Shown: one piece after another, positions 18,542 to 28,299 of the stretch | Layout: every line of letters starts with the position of its first letter | Numbering within the stretch: the stretch's first letter is position 1 | NCBI RefSeq assembly: GCF_000298315.2 | Contig: NZ_AEYE02000014.1 | Coordinates: forward strand, 186,001 to 250,000 | Direction of reading: 5' to 3' | DNA length: 64,000 bases | Origin: Rhizobium grahamii CCGE 502 | GTDB lineage: Bacteria; Pseudomonadota; Alphaproteobacteria; Rhizobiales; Rhizobiaceae | Notes under the pieces: model-generated | Told to the model about the DNA's origin: nothing | Databases searched by the model: none | Seen by the model: the letters and a program-made list of their open reading frames with translations, nothing else | Position numbers and translations under genes: made by a program

Positions 18542-19371
18542 TGCTGCTTACCGCCACGAAGAACACCCTCTTCTACCTGCTCGTCGCCATCATCGTCATC
18601 ATCGCGGTATTCCCGTTCTACTATGCGATCCTGACGAGCTTCAAAGCCGGTACCGCCCTCTTCGAGGTCAATTACTGGCCGACTTCGATCTCGCTCACCA
18701 ACTATACGACGGTCCTGACGACAGGCAGCTTCATCCGCAGCCTCGGCAACTCCTTGCTCGTCGCCGTCCTAGTGGTCGCCGCCTCGCTGCTCCTTGCGGT
18801 GACGGCATCCTATGCGCTTGCCCGCGTCAATTTCCGCGGTCGCGCGCTGCTGATGCTGACGATCCTGTCGGTGTCGATGTTCCCGCAGATCGCCGTGCTC
18901 GCCGGCCTGTTCGAGCTGATCCGCTGGATCGGCATCTTCAACACGCCCTTCGCGCTGATCTTCTCCTACATGATCTTTACCCTGCCCTTCACGGTCTGGG
19001 TTCTGACCACCTTCATGCGCGATCTACCTATCGAAATCGAGGAAGCGGCGATCGTTGATGGCGCCTCGCCGTGGGTCATCATCACGCAGGTTTTCATGCC
19101 GCTGATGTGGCCGGCTCTGGTCACCACAGGCCTGCTTGCCTTCATTACGGCCTGGAACGAATTCCTCTTCGCCCTAACATTCACCTCATCGGACGCTCAG
19201 CGAACGGTGCCGGTTGCCATTGCCCTGCTTTCCGGCGGCAGCCAGTTCGAAATCCCGTGGGGCAACATCATGGCAGCATCCGTCATCGTTACGGTCCCTG
19301 TCGTTGTCCTGGTCCTGATATTCCAGCGGCGCATCATTTCCGGCCTGACAGCCGGCGGCGTCAAAGGTTGA
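18541..19371 (+). CDS. thuG: Trehalose ABC transporter permease 2
   Basis: A 276-residue MalG-type permease with about six membrane segments and an EAA loop (EEAAIVDGASPWVIITQVFM). It pairs with ThuF to form the membrane channel. It starts in the TGATG overlap and is followed by thuK after 12 bp. Confidence 0.92.
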   Translation: MLLTATKNTLFYLLVAIIVIIAVFPFYYAILTSFKAGTALFEVNYWPTSISLTNYTTVLTTGSFIRSLGNSLLVAVLVVAASLLLAVTASYALARVNFRGRALLMLTILSVSMFPQIAVLAGLFELIRWIGIFNTPFALIFSYMIFTLPFTVWVLTTFMRDLPIEIEEAAIVDGASPWVIITQVFMPLMWPALVTTGLLAFITAWNEFLFALTFTSSDAQRTVPVAIALLSGGSQFEIPWGNIMAASVIVTVPVVVLVLIFQRRIISGLTAGGVKG

Positions 19372-19383
19372 AGAAAGCACGAT

Positions 19384-20412
19384 ATGGCACAGATTCGACT
19401 CGATAATGTAAGAAAGAGCTTCGGTGCGCTTGAAGTCATCAAGGGCGTCTCGCTCGATATCCGCAAGGGCGAGTTCATGGTCTTCGTCGGCCCGTCCGGC
19501 TGCGGCAAGTCCACGCTGCTGCGGCTGATTTCCGGGCTGGAGGACATAACCTCGGGCACGCTTTCCTTCGATGGCGAGGCGGTCAACCGCTACGCGCCGT
19601 CGAAGCGCGGCATTGCGATGGTGTTCCAATCCTATGCGCTCTACCCGCATATGACCGTGTTCGAGAACATGGCCTTCGGGATGAAACTGTCAGGACGTAC
19701 AAAGGAAGAGTGCAAGGCCCGCGTCGAGCAGGCAGCCGGTATGCTGCAGCTGTCGCCCTATCTCGAACGCCTGCCCCGCCAGCTATCGGGCGGCCAGCGC
19801 CAGCGTGTCGCGATCGGCCGCGCCATCGTCCGCGATCCCAAGGTTTTCCTGTTCGACGAGCCGCTGTCGAACCTCGATGCGGCGCTGCGCGTCGCAACGC
19901 GTCTGGAGATCGCCAAGCTTCACCGCAGCATGCACGGCACGACGATGATCTACGTCACCCACGACCAGGTCGAGGCGATGACGCTCGCCGACCGCATCTG
20001 CGTTCTGCGGGATGGCGTCGTCGAGCAGGTCGGCACCCCGCTCGAACTTTACGAAACGCCGAATTCCGTTTTCGTCGCCGGCTTCATCGGCTCGCCGAAA
20101 ATGAACTTCCTGACCGGTGAGTTCTCGGCGCCATACAATGCCCACACCATCGGCGTTCGCGCAGAGCACATGGAGATCGTCCAACAGGCGCCTGCCTGGA
20201 CGGGCACCGTCATCCATTCCGAAATCCTCGGCTCGGACAGTTTCGTCTACCTCGACATCGGCACCTCGGAACCGCTCGTCGTTCGCGAGACCGGCGTATC
20301 GAGCCATCAACCCGGCCAGAAACTGGGCGTCGCCCCGGTTCAGGGCTCAATTCACCGTTTCGACCAATCCGGACGCGCGCTCGAGAGGGTCCCCCTCAAG
20401 GGCGCGGCCTGA
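19384..20412 (+). CDS. thuK: Trehalose ABC transporter ATPase
   Basis: A 342-residue MalK/UgpC-type ATPase. Walker [11 protein letters not shown]-loop [11 protein letters not shown], signature [14 protein letters not shown], Walker [13 protein letters not shown] and switch His in VTHD are all present. A C-terminal TOBE region ([10 protein letters not shown]...) follows. It is slightly shorter than MalK, mostly in the regulatory tail. It energises ThuEFG. Confidence 0.93.
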   Translation: MAQIRLDNVRKSFGALEVIKGVSLDIRKGEFMVFVGPSGCGKSTLLRLISGLEDITSGTLSFDGEAVNRYAPSKRGIAMVFQSYALYPHMTVFENMAFGMKLSGRTKEECKARVEQAAGMLQLSPYLERLPRQLSGGQRQRVAIGRAIVRDPKVFLFDEPLSNLDAALRVATRLEIAKLHRSMHGTTMIYVTHDQVEAMTLADRICVLRDGVVEQVGTPLELYETPNSVFVAGFIGSPKMNFLTGEFSAPYNAHTIGVRAEHMEIVQQAPAWTGTVIHSEILGSDSFVYLDIGTSEPLVVRETGVSSHQPGQKLGVAPVQGSIHRFDQSGRALERVPLKGAA

Positions 20413-20484
20413 CACCACCCAAACCACAGGATCTGGCCGCTTCCCATCGGTTCCGGTCCACCATTCGCATGAAGGAGCAATCAC

Positions 20485-21270
20485 TTGGCTATTCGCACCA
20501 TTGTCTGGGGTGAAAACATCCACGAAACCACCAATGCCATCGTTCGGGGCATCTATCCCGAAGGCATGCACACCACCATCGCCAACGCGCTGAACACCGA
20601 TCCGGCGATCCAGGCGACGACGGCGACGCTGCAGGAGCCCGAGCACGGCCTGACGGAAGCCCGCCTTGCCGAAACCGACGTCCTCACCTGGTGGGGCCAC
20701 AAGGACCACGGCGCGGTCTCCGACGTCGTCGTCGAGCGCGTCGCAAAGCGCGTCTGGGAAGGCATGGGCCTGCTGGTCCTGCACTCCGGCCACTTCTCGA
20801 AGATCTTCAAGCGCCTGATGGGCACGCCCTGCGCGCTGAAGTGGCGCGAAGCCGGTGAACGCGAGCGTCTGTGGACGATCAACCCGCGTCACCCGATCGC
20901 CGCCGGCCTCGACGAGAACTTCGTTCTCGAAAACGAGGAAATGTATGGCGAGCAGTTCTCCGTGCCGGAGCCGCTGGAAACCGTCTTCATCTCCTGGTTC
21001 CAGGGCGGCGAAGTCTTCCGCTCGGGCCTCACCTGGCGCCGCGGTGCCGGCAACATTTTCTACTTCCGCCCTGGCCACGAAACCTATCCGACCTATCATG
21101 ATGCCAACGTTCAGAAGGTACTCATCAACGGCGTGAAATGGGCCTATAACCCGCAGGGCGATCTGAAGAGCATCACCGATGCCCCGAATGTGCCGGTCGA
21201 AAAGGCTCTCGAGCCGATCGTTGAACGCGGCCCACGACTGCATCAGGCCGGCGAAGCCGGTTATCGCTGA
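20485..21270 (+). CDS. thuA: Trehalose utilisation protein ThuA
   Basis: A 261-residue cytoplasmic protein of the ThuA family, with a glutamine-amidotransferase-like fold ([38 protein letters not shown]). In S. meliloti thuA and thuB act on the imported disaccharide, reportedly through 3-keto-trehalose. The start is TTG at 20485, 8 nt after AAGGAG; no better ATG exists. thuB follows after 10 bp. Confidence 0.93.
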   Translation: MAIRTIVWGENIHETTNAIVRGIYPEGMHTTIANALNTDPAIQATTATLQEPEHGLTEARLAETDVLTWWGHKDHGAVSDVVVERVAKRVWEGMGLLVLHSGHFSKIFKRLMGTPCALKWREAGERERLWTINPRHPIAAGLDENFVLENEEMYGEQFSVPEPLETVFISWFQGGEVFRSGLTWRRGAGNIFYFRPGHETYPTYHDANVQKVLINGVKWAYNPQGDLKSITDAPNVPVEKALEPIVERGPRLHQAGEAGYR

Positions 21271-21280
21271 GGAGCACAAT

Positions 21281-22387
21281 ATGCGTCTACTCGTTCTTGG
21301 CACAGGCTCGATGGCCAGAAACCAGGTAGCCAACTTCCTCGCCATCGACGGCGTGGAAGTTGTCGGCGCCGTCGATACCGACCCGGCGCGCCTGGCCGAA
21401 TTTGCCGATCACTTCCACATCGAGAAGCGCTTCCTCACACTCGAGGAAGCGATCGCATGGGGTGATTTCGACGCGGCCACCAACGTCACACCTGATCGCA
21501 TCCACCACGCGACCAGCCTGGCGCTCATCGCCGCCGGCAAGCACGTCTTCTGCGAAAAGCCGCTGGCCGAGCACTACGACCACGCATTGGAGATGACGGA
21601 AGCCGCCGAAGCTGCCGGCGTCATCAACATGGTCAACCTCACCTATCGCAACGTCGCGCCTCTGCAGCGCGCCCGCGAGATGGTGTTGGCTGGCGAGCTC
21701 GGCACCATCAGACACGTTGAAGCCTCCTACCTGCAAAGCTGGCTGGTCTCGCGCGCATGGGGAGACTGGCGCACGGAATCGCGCTGGCTGTGGCGCCTGT
21801 CGACCGGTCACGGTTCGAACGGCGTGCTCGGCGACGTCGGCATCCACATCCTCGACTTCGCCGCCTATGGCGCGGCGACCGATATCGACCACGTCTTTGC
21901 CCGCCTGAAGACCTTCAACAAGGCTCCTGGCGGCCAGATCGGCGAATATCTGCTGGATGCCAACGACAGCTTCACGATGTCTGTCGACTTCACCAACGGT
22001 GCGCTCGGCGTCATCCACGCGACCCGTTGGGCAACCGGCCATCTCAACGAGCTGAAGCTTCGCATCTATGGCGAAAAGGGCAGCCTCGAGGTCATTCATC
22101 GCCCGGATGGCTCCGAACTGCGCGGCTGCTTCGGCGAGGACATCGAAACCGCCACCTGGCGCGACATCGAGGTCCCTGCCGTGCTGACGAACTATCAGCG
22201 CTTTGCAGAAGCCGTCAGAACCGGAAAGCAGGACGACCCGACCTTCCGCCACGCCGCAAACCTGCAGAAGGTCCTCGACCTTGCGATCGTGTCGGAGAAG
22301 GAGCGGCGGGAGCTCAATCTGCTGGAGGCCTCCGAGCAGGGTAACCCGGCAGACAAGCGGATACCGCCGCTGACCGTCGTCGTCTGA
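21281..22387 (+). CDS. thuB: Gfo/Idh/MocA oxidoreductase ThuB
   Basis: A 368-residue NAD(P)-dependent sugar dehydrogenase. The N-terminal Rossmann motif is LVLGTGSMARNQVANFLA, then the family's EKP catalytic motif (HVFCEKPLAEHYDHA) and a C-terminal alpha/beta domain. It is expected to oxidise the 3-hydroxyl of a trehalose-type sugar, with ThuA. The ATG at 21281 has GGAG 7 nt before it; the longer frame from 21179 overlaps thuA and is rejected. It is the last gene, followed at once by a terminator. Confidence 0.92.
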   Translation: MRLLVLGTGSMARNQVANFLAIDGVEVVGAVDTDPARLAEFADHFHIEKRFLTLEEAIAWGDFDAATNVTPDRIHHATSLALIAAGKHVFCEKPLAEHYDHALEMTEAAEAAGVINMVNLTYRNVAPLQRAREMVLAGELGTIRHVEASYLQSWLVSRAWGDWRTESRWLWRLSTGHGSNGVLGDVGIHILDFAAYGAATDIDHVFARLKTFNKAPGGQIGEYLLDANDSFTMSVDFTNGALGVIHATRWATGHLNELKLRIYGEKGSLEVIHRPDGSELRGCFGEDIETATWRDIEVPAVLTNYQRFAEAVRTGKQDDPTFRHAANLQKVLDLAIVSEKERRELNLLEASEQGNPADKRIPPLTVVV

Positions 22388-22410
22388 TACGACAACCAGC
22401 CAGAAAGAAT

Positions 22411-22440
22411 AAAGGCCCGCCGATGCGGGCCTTTGTCATT
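22411..22440. terminator. Terminator between thuB and the aminotransferase
   Basis: Perfect 10-bp stem AAAGGCCCGC/GCGGGCCTTT (22411-22420/22425-22434) with a CGAT loop. A and T runs on both sides let it work in both directions for the two converging genes. Confidence 0.9.
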
Positions 22441-22445
22441 TCAAG

Positions 22446-23606
22446 CTACCGAAGACGGTCCGCGAGTAAGCCGATCGAAGCAGCGTCGGCATTGGCGAAG
22501 GCGAGCCTGAGATAGTGCTCCTGCCCTTCCCCGAAATAGCTTCCCGGCAGGCAGACCACACCGGCCTCCTTCGCAAGACGCTCCGCGACGGCGGTTGAGC
22601 TGAGCTCGGCGAAGGGGTGGCGGATGAACGCAAAATAAGCGCCAAGCGCACCGATCTCCCAGCCGGGCAACCCTGACATCACGGCCCGCAAGGCATCCGC
22701 ACGGCGCGCAATCTCCAGGCGATTTTCCGCCTGCCAGTCGGCCAGGATCGGCATCGCCGCGGCAACGGCGACCTGGGCTGCGCGTGGCGCGCAGATCTGC
22801 ATGTTGTCCATGACCTTCGCGATCTCGGCAACGACGTTGGCCCCGGCAGTGATCGCCCCGAGGCGATGGCCAGGAATGCAGAAGGACTTCGAGAAGCTGT
22901 AGAGCAGGATCAGCGTGTCTTCCCACCCCTGAATCGTGAGTAGCGGATGCGGAGCGCCGTAGCCATCGGGAAGGAAGTCGCGATAAGTCTCGTCGACGAT
23001 CAGCCACGCCCCATGCTTGCGGCAGAGGTTGAACAACTCGACCAGCAATTCAGGCGGATAGACCGCGCCGGTCGGATTGTTCGGCGTCACCACCGCCAGC
23101 ACCTTGGCACCACTCAGCAGCGCCTTCTCGGCCGATTGAACCTCCGGCAGGAAGCCATTCTCCGCGTCGCACTCGACCAGAACGCGCTTGATGCCGAGCA
23201 TCGACAGCGTCGTCTCCTGATTGAAATAGAACGGATTGGTCAGCGCCACACTATCGCCGGAGCCGGCAAGCGCAATTGCTGCCGACATGAAGGCCTGGTT
23301 GCAGCCCGCGGTGACATGGATGTTGGCTGCGGAAACGGACGCCCCGTAGACCTCGGACATATGCCGGGCATAGGCGTCTCTCAGCACGCACTCCCCCTCG
23401 ATCGGACCGTAGCCCGTCGTCTCCGGCGACGATGCCGCTTCGCCAAGCAACCGCAACATTTCGGGATGGGCCGGATAGCCGGGTACCGCCTGCGAAAGAT
23501 CGACCAACGGCCCCTTGCCGCCCTTGTATTCGCGAGCCCAGGCGAGCACCGAGGGAATGGGAGGCGGAGACAGGCGGGAAACAAGCGGATTGGCGAAGGC
23601 AGACAT
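22446..23606 (-). CDS. PLP aminotransferase class I/II
   Basis: A 386-residue fold-type I aminotransferase. Visible landmarks are VTAGCNQAFMSAAIAL, the VVTPNNPTGAVYPPE motif, WLIVDETYRDF (PLP-binding Asp), and the PLP lysine in LYSFSKSFCIPGHRLG. It transfers an amino group from an amino acid to a keto acid; the substrate is not predictable. The ATG at 23606 is preceded by GAGAAGAGAG. It faces the thu operon and does not look functionally tied to it. Confidence 0.85.
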   Translation of the reverse strand: MSAFANPLVSRLSPPPIPSVLAWAREYKGGKGPLVDLSQAVPGYPAHPEMLRLLGEAASSPETTGYGPIEGECVLRDAYARHMSEVYGASVSAANIHVTAGCNQAFMSAAIALAGSGDSVALTNPFYFNQETTLSMLGIKRVLVECDAENGFLPEVQSAEKALLSGAKVLAVVTPNNPTGAVYPPELLVELFNLCRKHGAWLIVDETYRDFLPDGYGAPHPLLTIQGWEDTLILLYSFSKSFCIPGHRLGAITAGANVVAEIAKVMDNMQICAPRAAQVAVAAAMPILADWQAENRLEIARRADALRAVMSGLPGWEIGALGAYFAFIRHPFAELSSTAVAERLAKEAGVVCLPGSYFGEGQEHYLRLAFANADAASIGLLADRLR

Positions 23607-23694
23607 GCAGCTCTCTTCTCGAACGAGGTGAACCCTCACTCCTGCACGGAATGGGCTTCCTCGGCAACCGGCAAACAATGCCGCACAGGGATCG

Positions 23695-24411
23695 TCACGA
23701 GCCGCAGCAGGCCTTGAGCTTCGAGAGCTTCGGCACCTCGATATGCCGGTTTGCAACGATTGAGATCACCCCATCGGCCTTCAGCTTCGACATCTGGCGA
23801 GAGACTGTCTCGATCGTCAGCCCCAGAAAGTCGGCAATGTCGGCCCGCGACAGCGGCAGATCGAACTTGCGCTTTTCGCCGACAGCCTCGGGATCGAGAT
23901 GTGTCGCGATCAGAAGGAGGAAGCTTGCGACCTTCTCCGCCGCCGTCTTGCGTCCAAGCGTCACCATCCAGTCGCGGGCTTCGTCGAGCTCACGCAGCGT
24001 CTGCGACATCAGGCGTTCGGCGAGCGCCGGGTTGCTCTTGACCATACGCTCCAGCGCGGCCTTCGGAATACGACAGAGGTTGACGTCGGACGCCGCTTCC
24101 ACAGACACCGCATTCTCATTCGCATTCAGCCTGCCGAGAAGATCGGGCGCGAACTGCAGGCCGACGATCTGCTGACGCCCGTCCTCCAGCGTCTTCGTGA
24201 GCTTCACGACGCCGCGGATGACGGTAGCGTAGGATTCGGCCGGCATCTTCTCGCCGGCGAGCTCATCGCCGGATTCGTGGTTGACCAGGCGCGTATGCGC
24301 GGAAAGCGCCAGCAATTCATCGGCGCTGAGCGCACCGCACATGCCCTTATGGCGAACCTCGCAGCTCATGCAACGTACTGGGATGTTTGAATTATGTATG
24401 TCTTTGCGCAT
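23695..24411 (-). CDS. fnrN: FNR-type oxygen-sensing regulator FnrN
   Basis: A 238-residue Crp/Fnr activator. N-terminal cysteines C14, C17 and C25 (C-x2-C-x7-C) plus C113 match the four ligands of an oxygen-labile 4Fe-4S cluster, which separates it from FixK. The recognition helix TIETVSRQMSKLKADG has the E-x2-SR pattern that reads TTGAT half-sites. The start at 24411 is preferred over 24435 because GGAG lies 9 nt upstream. A perfect TTGAT-N4-ATCAA box between this gene and hemN suggests autoregulation, as known for rhizobial fnrN. Confidence 0.9.
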   Translation of the reverse strand: MRKDIHNSNIPVRCMSCEVRHKGMCGALSADELLALSAHTRLVNHESGDELAGEKMPAESYATVIRGVVKLTKTLEDGRQQIVGLQFAPDLLGRLNANENAVSVEAASDVNLCRIPKAALERMVKSNPALAERLMSQTLRELDEARDWMVTLGRKTAAEKVASFLLLIATHLDPEAVGEKRKFDLPLSRADIADFLGLTIETVSRQMSKLKADGVISIVANRHIEVPKLSKLKACCGS

Positions 24412-24468
24412 CAAATCAGCTCCGCGCAAAAGCATAGACTACAGCCGCAGCGGGAGAACAGCGTTTTC

Positions 24469-24482
24469 TTGATCGAGATCAA
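24469..24482. promoter_or_regulatory. FNR box (anaerobox), fnrN-hemN
   Basis: TTGATCGAGATCAA, a perfect TTGAT-N4-ATCAA site. On the hemN side a TATGGC at 24505-24510 sits where the -10 of a class II FNR promoter should be, with the box centred about 41.5 bp upstream of the start. The same box lies 58 bp from the fnrN ATG. Confidence 0.9.
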
Positions 24483-24529
24483 AGTGTCACCGTTTTGGGC
24501 CGGCTATGGCTCCCCGAAAAGGACATCTC

Positions 24530-25876
24530 ATGAACGCCGAACTCATCGCCCGCTACGCCGCTCCGGTACCGCGCTACACCGGCTATCCCACAGCTCCGCA
24601 CTTCCACGACGGCGTCGATCAAGCCGTTTATCGAGAGTGGCTCGGACAGCGGTCCGATGGCCCGCTGTCGCTCTATCTGCATATCCCGTTTTGCGATCGG
24701 CTCTGCTTCTATTGCGGCTGCCATACCAAGCAGGTGCGCCGGTACGACCCGATCGCCGCCTATCTCGATGCTCTCAACAGGGAGATCGAGCTTGTTGCCG
24801 AGTGCCTGCGCGAGCAGTACAAAGTCAGCGCGATCCATTTCGGCGGCGGTTCGCCGACGATCGTGAACCCAATAGACCTGCAGAGATTGCACGACACGCT
24901 GGATCGACATTTCGATATTGCACCGAACGCCGAGATCAGCGTCGAGATCGACCCGACCCATGTCGACGCCGCGCGCCTGCAGGCATGGAGATCTCTGGGC
25001 ATAACGCGGGCAAGTGTCGGCGTGCAGGATTTCGAGCCGATCGTACAGACCGCGATCAACCGCCCGCAAAGCTTCGAGGAGACGGCTGACGTCGTGATCA
25101 CGCTAAGAGATCTCGGCGTCTCCTCGATCAATCTCGATATCGTCTATGGCCTGCCGCACCAAAACAAAGCAATGCTGTTGAGAACGATCGAACAATGTCT
25201 CTCCATGGCGCCCGATCGGATCGCCATGTTCGGATATGCCCATGTCCCCTGGATGAAGAAGCACCAATCGCAGATTGATGCCGCAACTTTGGCCGGTCCG
25301 GTGGAACGCTTCGAGATGGCGGCTGCCGGTGCCGAGGCCATTCTTGCCGCCGACTATGTGGCTGTCGGCATCGATCATTTTGCAAAGCCGGGTGATTGCA
25401 TGGCGCAGAAGCTTTCCCACGGCACGCTTCGACGCAATTTCCAGGGCTACACCACCGACGAGGCGGACGCGTTGATCGGTTTCGGCGCGTCCTCGATCGG
25501 GCGGCTGCCGCAGGGCTATGCGCAGAACATCACGGCGACGGGGCAATACTGCCGGGCAATCCTGGACGGTCGTCTACCTGTTGCTCGCGGCTTTTCCCTC
25601 TCTGACAGCGACCGCGCCGCTGCGTCCGCCATCGAGGATCTGATGTGCCGCTACTCCTTCTCTGTCTCCGATCTCCGATCACGCTTTGGACGCGCCGCTG
25701 ACGCTGTCGTTACCGATGCCATGCGAGCGCATGTCTTCAACGAGGATGATCTGACGACGTTCGACGGCAACACCTTCGCGATCACGACGAAAGGCCGGCC
25801 CTTCGTGCGGGCGATCGCTGCGAAATTCGATCGTTATCTCGACCAGGGGCGGGCGAAACATTCGATCGCCGTTTGA
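24530..25876 (+). CDS. hemN: Oxygen-independent coproporphyrinogen III dehydrogenase
   Basis: A 448-residue radical-SAM enzyme that decarboxylates coproporphyrinogen III to protoporphyrinogen IX without oxygen, in haem synthesis. The cluster motif is HIPFCDRLCFYCGC with C55, C59, C62 (and C64). Glycine-rich IHFGGGSPT binds SAM. The start at 24530 has AAAAGGA 8 nt upstream. FNR control makes sense because the enzyme is needed at low oxygen, also for the cytochrome bd haems encoded downstream. Confidence 0.95.
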   Translation: MNAELIARYAAPVPRYTGYPTAPHFHDGVDQAVYREWLGQRSDGPLSLYLHIPFCDRLCFYCGCHTKQVRRYDPIAAYLDALNREIELVAECLREQYKVSAIHFGGGSPTIVNPIDLQRLHDTLDRHFDIAPNAEISVEIDPTHVDAARLQAWRSLGITRASVGVQDFEPIVQTAINRPQSFEETADVVITLRDLGVSSINLDIVYGLPHQNKAMLLRTIEQCLSMAPDRIAMFGYAHVPWMKKHQSQIDAATLAGPVERFEMAAAGAEAILAADYVAVGIDHFAKPGDCMAQKLSHGTLRRNFQGYTTDEADALIGFGASSIGRLPQGYAQNITATGQYCRAILDGRLPVARGFSLSDSDRAAASAIEDLMCRYSFSVSDLRSRFGRAADAVVTDAMRAHVFNEDDLTTFDGNTFAITTKGRPFVRAIAAKFDRYLDQGRAKHSIAV

Positions 25877-25886
25877 TCCAGATCAA
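25873..25886 (+). promoter_or_regulatory. FNR box of the cyd operon, overlapping hemN stop
   Basis: TTGATCCAGATCAA, a second perfect FNR site. Its first bases include the hemN stop codon. A TATGAC at 25909-25914 is at the right distance for a class II promoter, giving a start near 25921 and a leader of about 100 nt to the GbsR-like gene. Confidence 0.85.
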
Positions 25887-25982
25887 GTTCTGTCGCGGCG
25901 AATCTTCCTATGACTTGCCGCGACACCAAATTGCCGCAGCCTTTATTCCCCGATTGCCCATAGAGCCAAGCCAGTTGTAGTA

Positions 25983-26002
25983 ATTTCAGAAATTTCTGAA
26001 AT
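25983..26002. promoter_or_regulatory. 20-bp perfect palindrome before GbsR-like gene
   Basis: A perfect 20-bp palindrome with arms ATTTCAGAAA/TTTCTGAAAT, centred 32 bp before the ATG at 26025 and downstream of the FNR promoter. It is the natural candidate operator for the GbsR-like protein. Confidence 0.7.
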
Positions 26003-26024
26003 CACAGACATAACGGAAACTCCG

Positions 26025-26603
26025 ATGAACCTTCCGCCGCTTGTTCAATCCTTCGTTCTCCACTTCGGTGAAATGGGCTCGCGCTGGGGCATCAACCGCA
26101 CGGTCGGCCAGATCTATGCGTTGCTCTACGTATCCCCTTCGCCGCTCTGCGCCGAGGAAATCGCCGATGCCCTCAGCATCTCGCGCTCGAACGTCTCGAT
26201 GAGCCTGCGCGAACTTCAGACCTGGAACCTGGTGCTGCTGAAGCACAAGCCGGACGACCGGCGCGACTTCTTCACCACGCCCGACGATGTCTGGCAGATC
26301 CTGCGCACTCTGGCCGAAGAGCGCAAGAAGCGCGAGGTAGACCCGACGCTCTCGGTCCTTCGCGAAATCCTGATGCAGCGGCCGGCAAGCGAAGCCGAGC
26401 GCCATGCGCAAGAGCGCATGAGCGAGATGCACGCGCTGATCGAGCAGCTAACGCATTGGTATGAAGACGTAAAACAACTTGAAACCGAGCGCCTTGCAAC
26501 GTTACTCTCTTTAGGTGCGAAAGTGACGAAGCTGTTGGAGGCCAAGGACCGAGTCGTTTCGCTCGGCCGCAGCCGCCGGCCCAATCCTGCGAACAAGAGT
26601 TAG
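26025..26603 (+). CDS. GbsR/MarR-family regulator of the cyd operon
   Basis: A 192-residue winged-helix protein. The DNA-binding half is clear (GRTVGQ-like NRTVGQIYALLY, then AEEIADALSISRSNVSMSLR with wing HKPDDRRDFF), followed by a helical, probably dimerising, C-terminus. It matches the GbsR-like MarR subgroup. It lies 4 bp before cydD, so it is first in the oxidase operon. Its likely target is the 20-bp palindrome just upstream. The signal it senses is unknown. Confidence 0.8.
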   Translation: MNLPPLVQSFVLHFGEMGSRWGINRTVGQIYALLYVSPSPLCAEEIADALSISRSNVSMSLRELQTWNLVLLKHKPDDRRDFFTTPDDVWQILRTLAEERKKREVDPTLSVLREILMQRPASEAERHAQERMSEMHALIEQLTHWYEDVKQLETERLATLLSLGAKVTKLLEAKDRVVSLGRSRRPNPANKS

Positions 26604-26607
26604 CGCT

Positions 26608-28299
26608 ATGGGGAGTGCTTACTTAGACGCAAGTGGAAAGCAGGCTTTCGGCAAGCCGGAAAAACCTGTGCCCAGACATCGCGGGCTTAGAAAGGCAGCA
26701 GCCGTCCAGACGCTGGCATCGCTGATCTGGATACCGCAGGCGGCCATTCTCGCCACCGCAGTCGGCCGGATCGCAGACGGCGGCGGCTTCAACGACGTCT
26801 TCGGGCTCGCCGTTTATATCGCTCTGTTTGGGATAGCTAAAAGCTGTCTCGAAGCGGCTGGCGGCCGCATGGCATTTCGCGCCGCCCGAACCGAATTGAC
26901 GGCCCGGCGCGAACTCGCCACAGCAGCCGTCGCCAGGCGCTCGCCGATCGACAGCACGAGACCGAGTTCCGGCGAGGCCGCAAGCGTCATCGGCGAACAG
27001 GCTGAGATGATCGTTCCCTATCTCTCGCGCTTTCAGCCGGCGCGCTTCAAGGCGAGCGCCGTACCATCAATCATCCTTGCCTGCATCTTCCCGATTTCGT
27101 GGATTGCCGCCCTCATTCTCCTGTTTGCCATGCCGCTTATTCCCGTCTTCATGGCGCTGATCGGCTGGCGCGCGCAGGCAGCCAGCGAGAAGCAGCTGGC
27201 CGCGACCGGAGGCCTCAACGGTTTCCTCCTCGATCGCCTGCGTGGCATGGCGACGATCCGTTCGCTTGGCGCCGTCGATGCGACCGCGACGAGGCTCAGG
27301 GCAGACGCTGAGTCGCTGAAAACCCGGACGATGGCGGTCCTGAAGATCGCCTTCCTGTCGTCGGCTGTTCTGGAGCTTTTCGCAGCGCTGGGCGTCGCTC
27401 TGGTCGCCGTCTACGTCGGCTTCTCGCTGCTCGGCGAAACCCGTTTCGGCGCCTGGGCCGGAGGCCTCGATCTGACGAGCGGCCTCTTCGTGCTGCTGCT
27501 TGCACCTGCGTTCTTTGAGCCGCTGCGGGAGCTCTCTGCCGTCTGGCATGATCGCGCCGCCGGCGAAGCCGCCATGAAGGCAATCAACGCCTTAAATGTG
27601 GAGGGCCTTCAACTGCCCGCCGCAAGCGACGCACCCGCCGTGGCAACGGCCGGCGCCATTCGCTTGGCCAATGTCGGCTTCCGCTACGGCAAGGACAGCA
27701 ACGCCGCCATCGATGGATTTGATTTGAGCGTCCGTGCTGGCGAGCATGTTGCGCTTCTCGGCCCCAGCGGCTCTGGCAAATCGACCCTGCTCGCGCTGAT
27801 CGCTGGTCACGCGACGGGCGACACCGGCAGCGTCACGATCGACGGACAGCCGGTCAGCTCTGCCCTTCATGACAAGATTGCCTGGGTCGGCCAGAAGCCG
27901 CACATATTTGCCGGCACCATCGCGGGCAACATTTCGCTCGGCCGACCGAACGTTTCCATGGAATCCGTGGCAGAATCACTCAATTTCGCAAAGCTCAACC
28001 GTTTCGCCCGCAGCCACGCCCGCCGTCCTCTTGGCGACGGTGGCTTGGGAGTATCGGGCGGCGAAGCGCTGCGCCTCGCCATCGCCCGCGCCGCTTGCAA
28101 TCCCAACGCCAGGATCGTACTCGCCGACGAGCCGACCGCACACCTTGACGCAGAAACCGCCAGCGACATCACCGAGAGCCTGATCGCTCTTGCCAAGGGC
28201 CGCACGCTTGTCGTCGCAACCCATGACCCGCGGCTTGCTGCCCGCATGGATCGCACAATCGTGCTCAATCCCGAAACCTTGCGGGAGGCCGCCGAATGA
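26608..28299 (+). CDS. cydD: Cytochrome bd assembly ABC exporter, subunit CydD
   Basis: A 563-residue half-transporter with an N-terminal six-helix membrane domain and a C-terminal ATPase: Walker A GPSGSGKSTLL, signature VSGGEALRLAIARA, Walker B RIVLADEPTAHLD, switch ATHD. CydDC exports cysteine and glutathione (and is linked to haem) to the periplasm, as needed for cytochrome bd maturation. The signature VSGGE replaces the usual LSGGQ. It overlaps cydC by 4 bp. Confidence 0.92.
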   Translation: MGSAYLDASGKQAFGKPEKPVPRHRGLRKAAAVQTLASLIWIPQAAILATAVGRIADGGGFNDVFGLAVYIALFGIAKSCLEAAGGRMAFRAARTELTARRELATAAVARRSPIDSTRPSSGEAASVIGEQAEMIVPYLSRFQPARFKASAVPSIILACIFPISWIAALILLFAMPLIPVFMALIGWRAQAASEKQLAATGGLNGFLLDRLRGMATIRSLGAVDATATRLRADAESLKTRTMAVLKIAFLSSAVLELFAALGVALVAVYVGFSLLGETRFGAWAGGLDLTSGLFVLLLAPAFFEPLRELSAVWHDRAAGEAAMKAINALNVEGLQLPAASDAPAVATAGAIRLANVGFRYGKDSNAAIDGFDLSVRAGEHVALLGPSGSGKSTLLALIAGHATGDTGSVTIDGQPVSSALHDKIAWVGQKPHIFAGTIAGNISLGRPNVSMESVAESLNFAKLNRFARSHARRPLGDGGLGVSGGEALRLAIARAACNPNARIVLADEPTAHLDAETASDITESLIALAKGRTLVVATHDPRLAARMDRTIVLNPETLREAAE

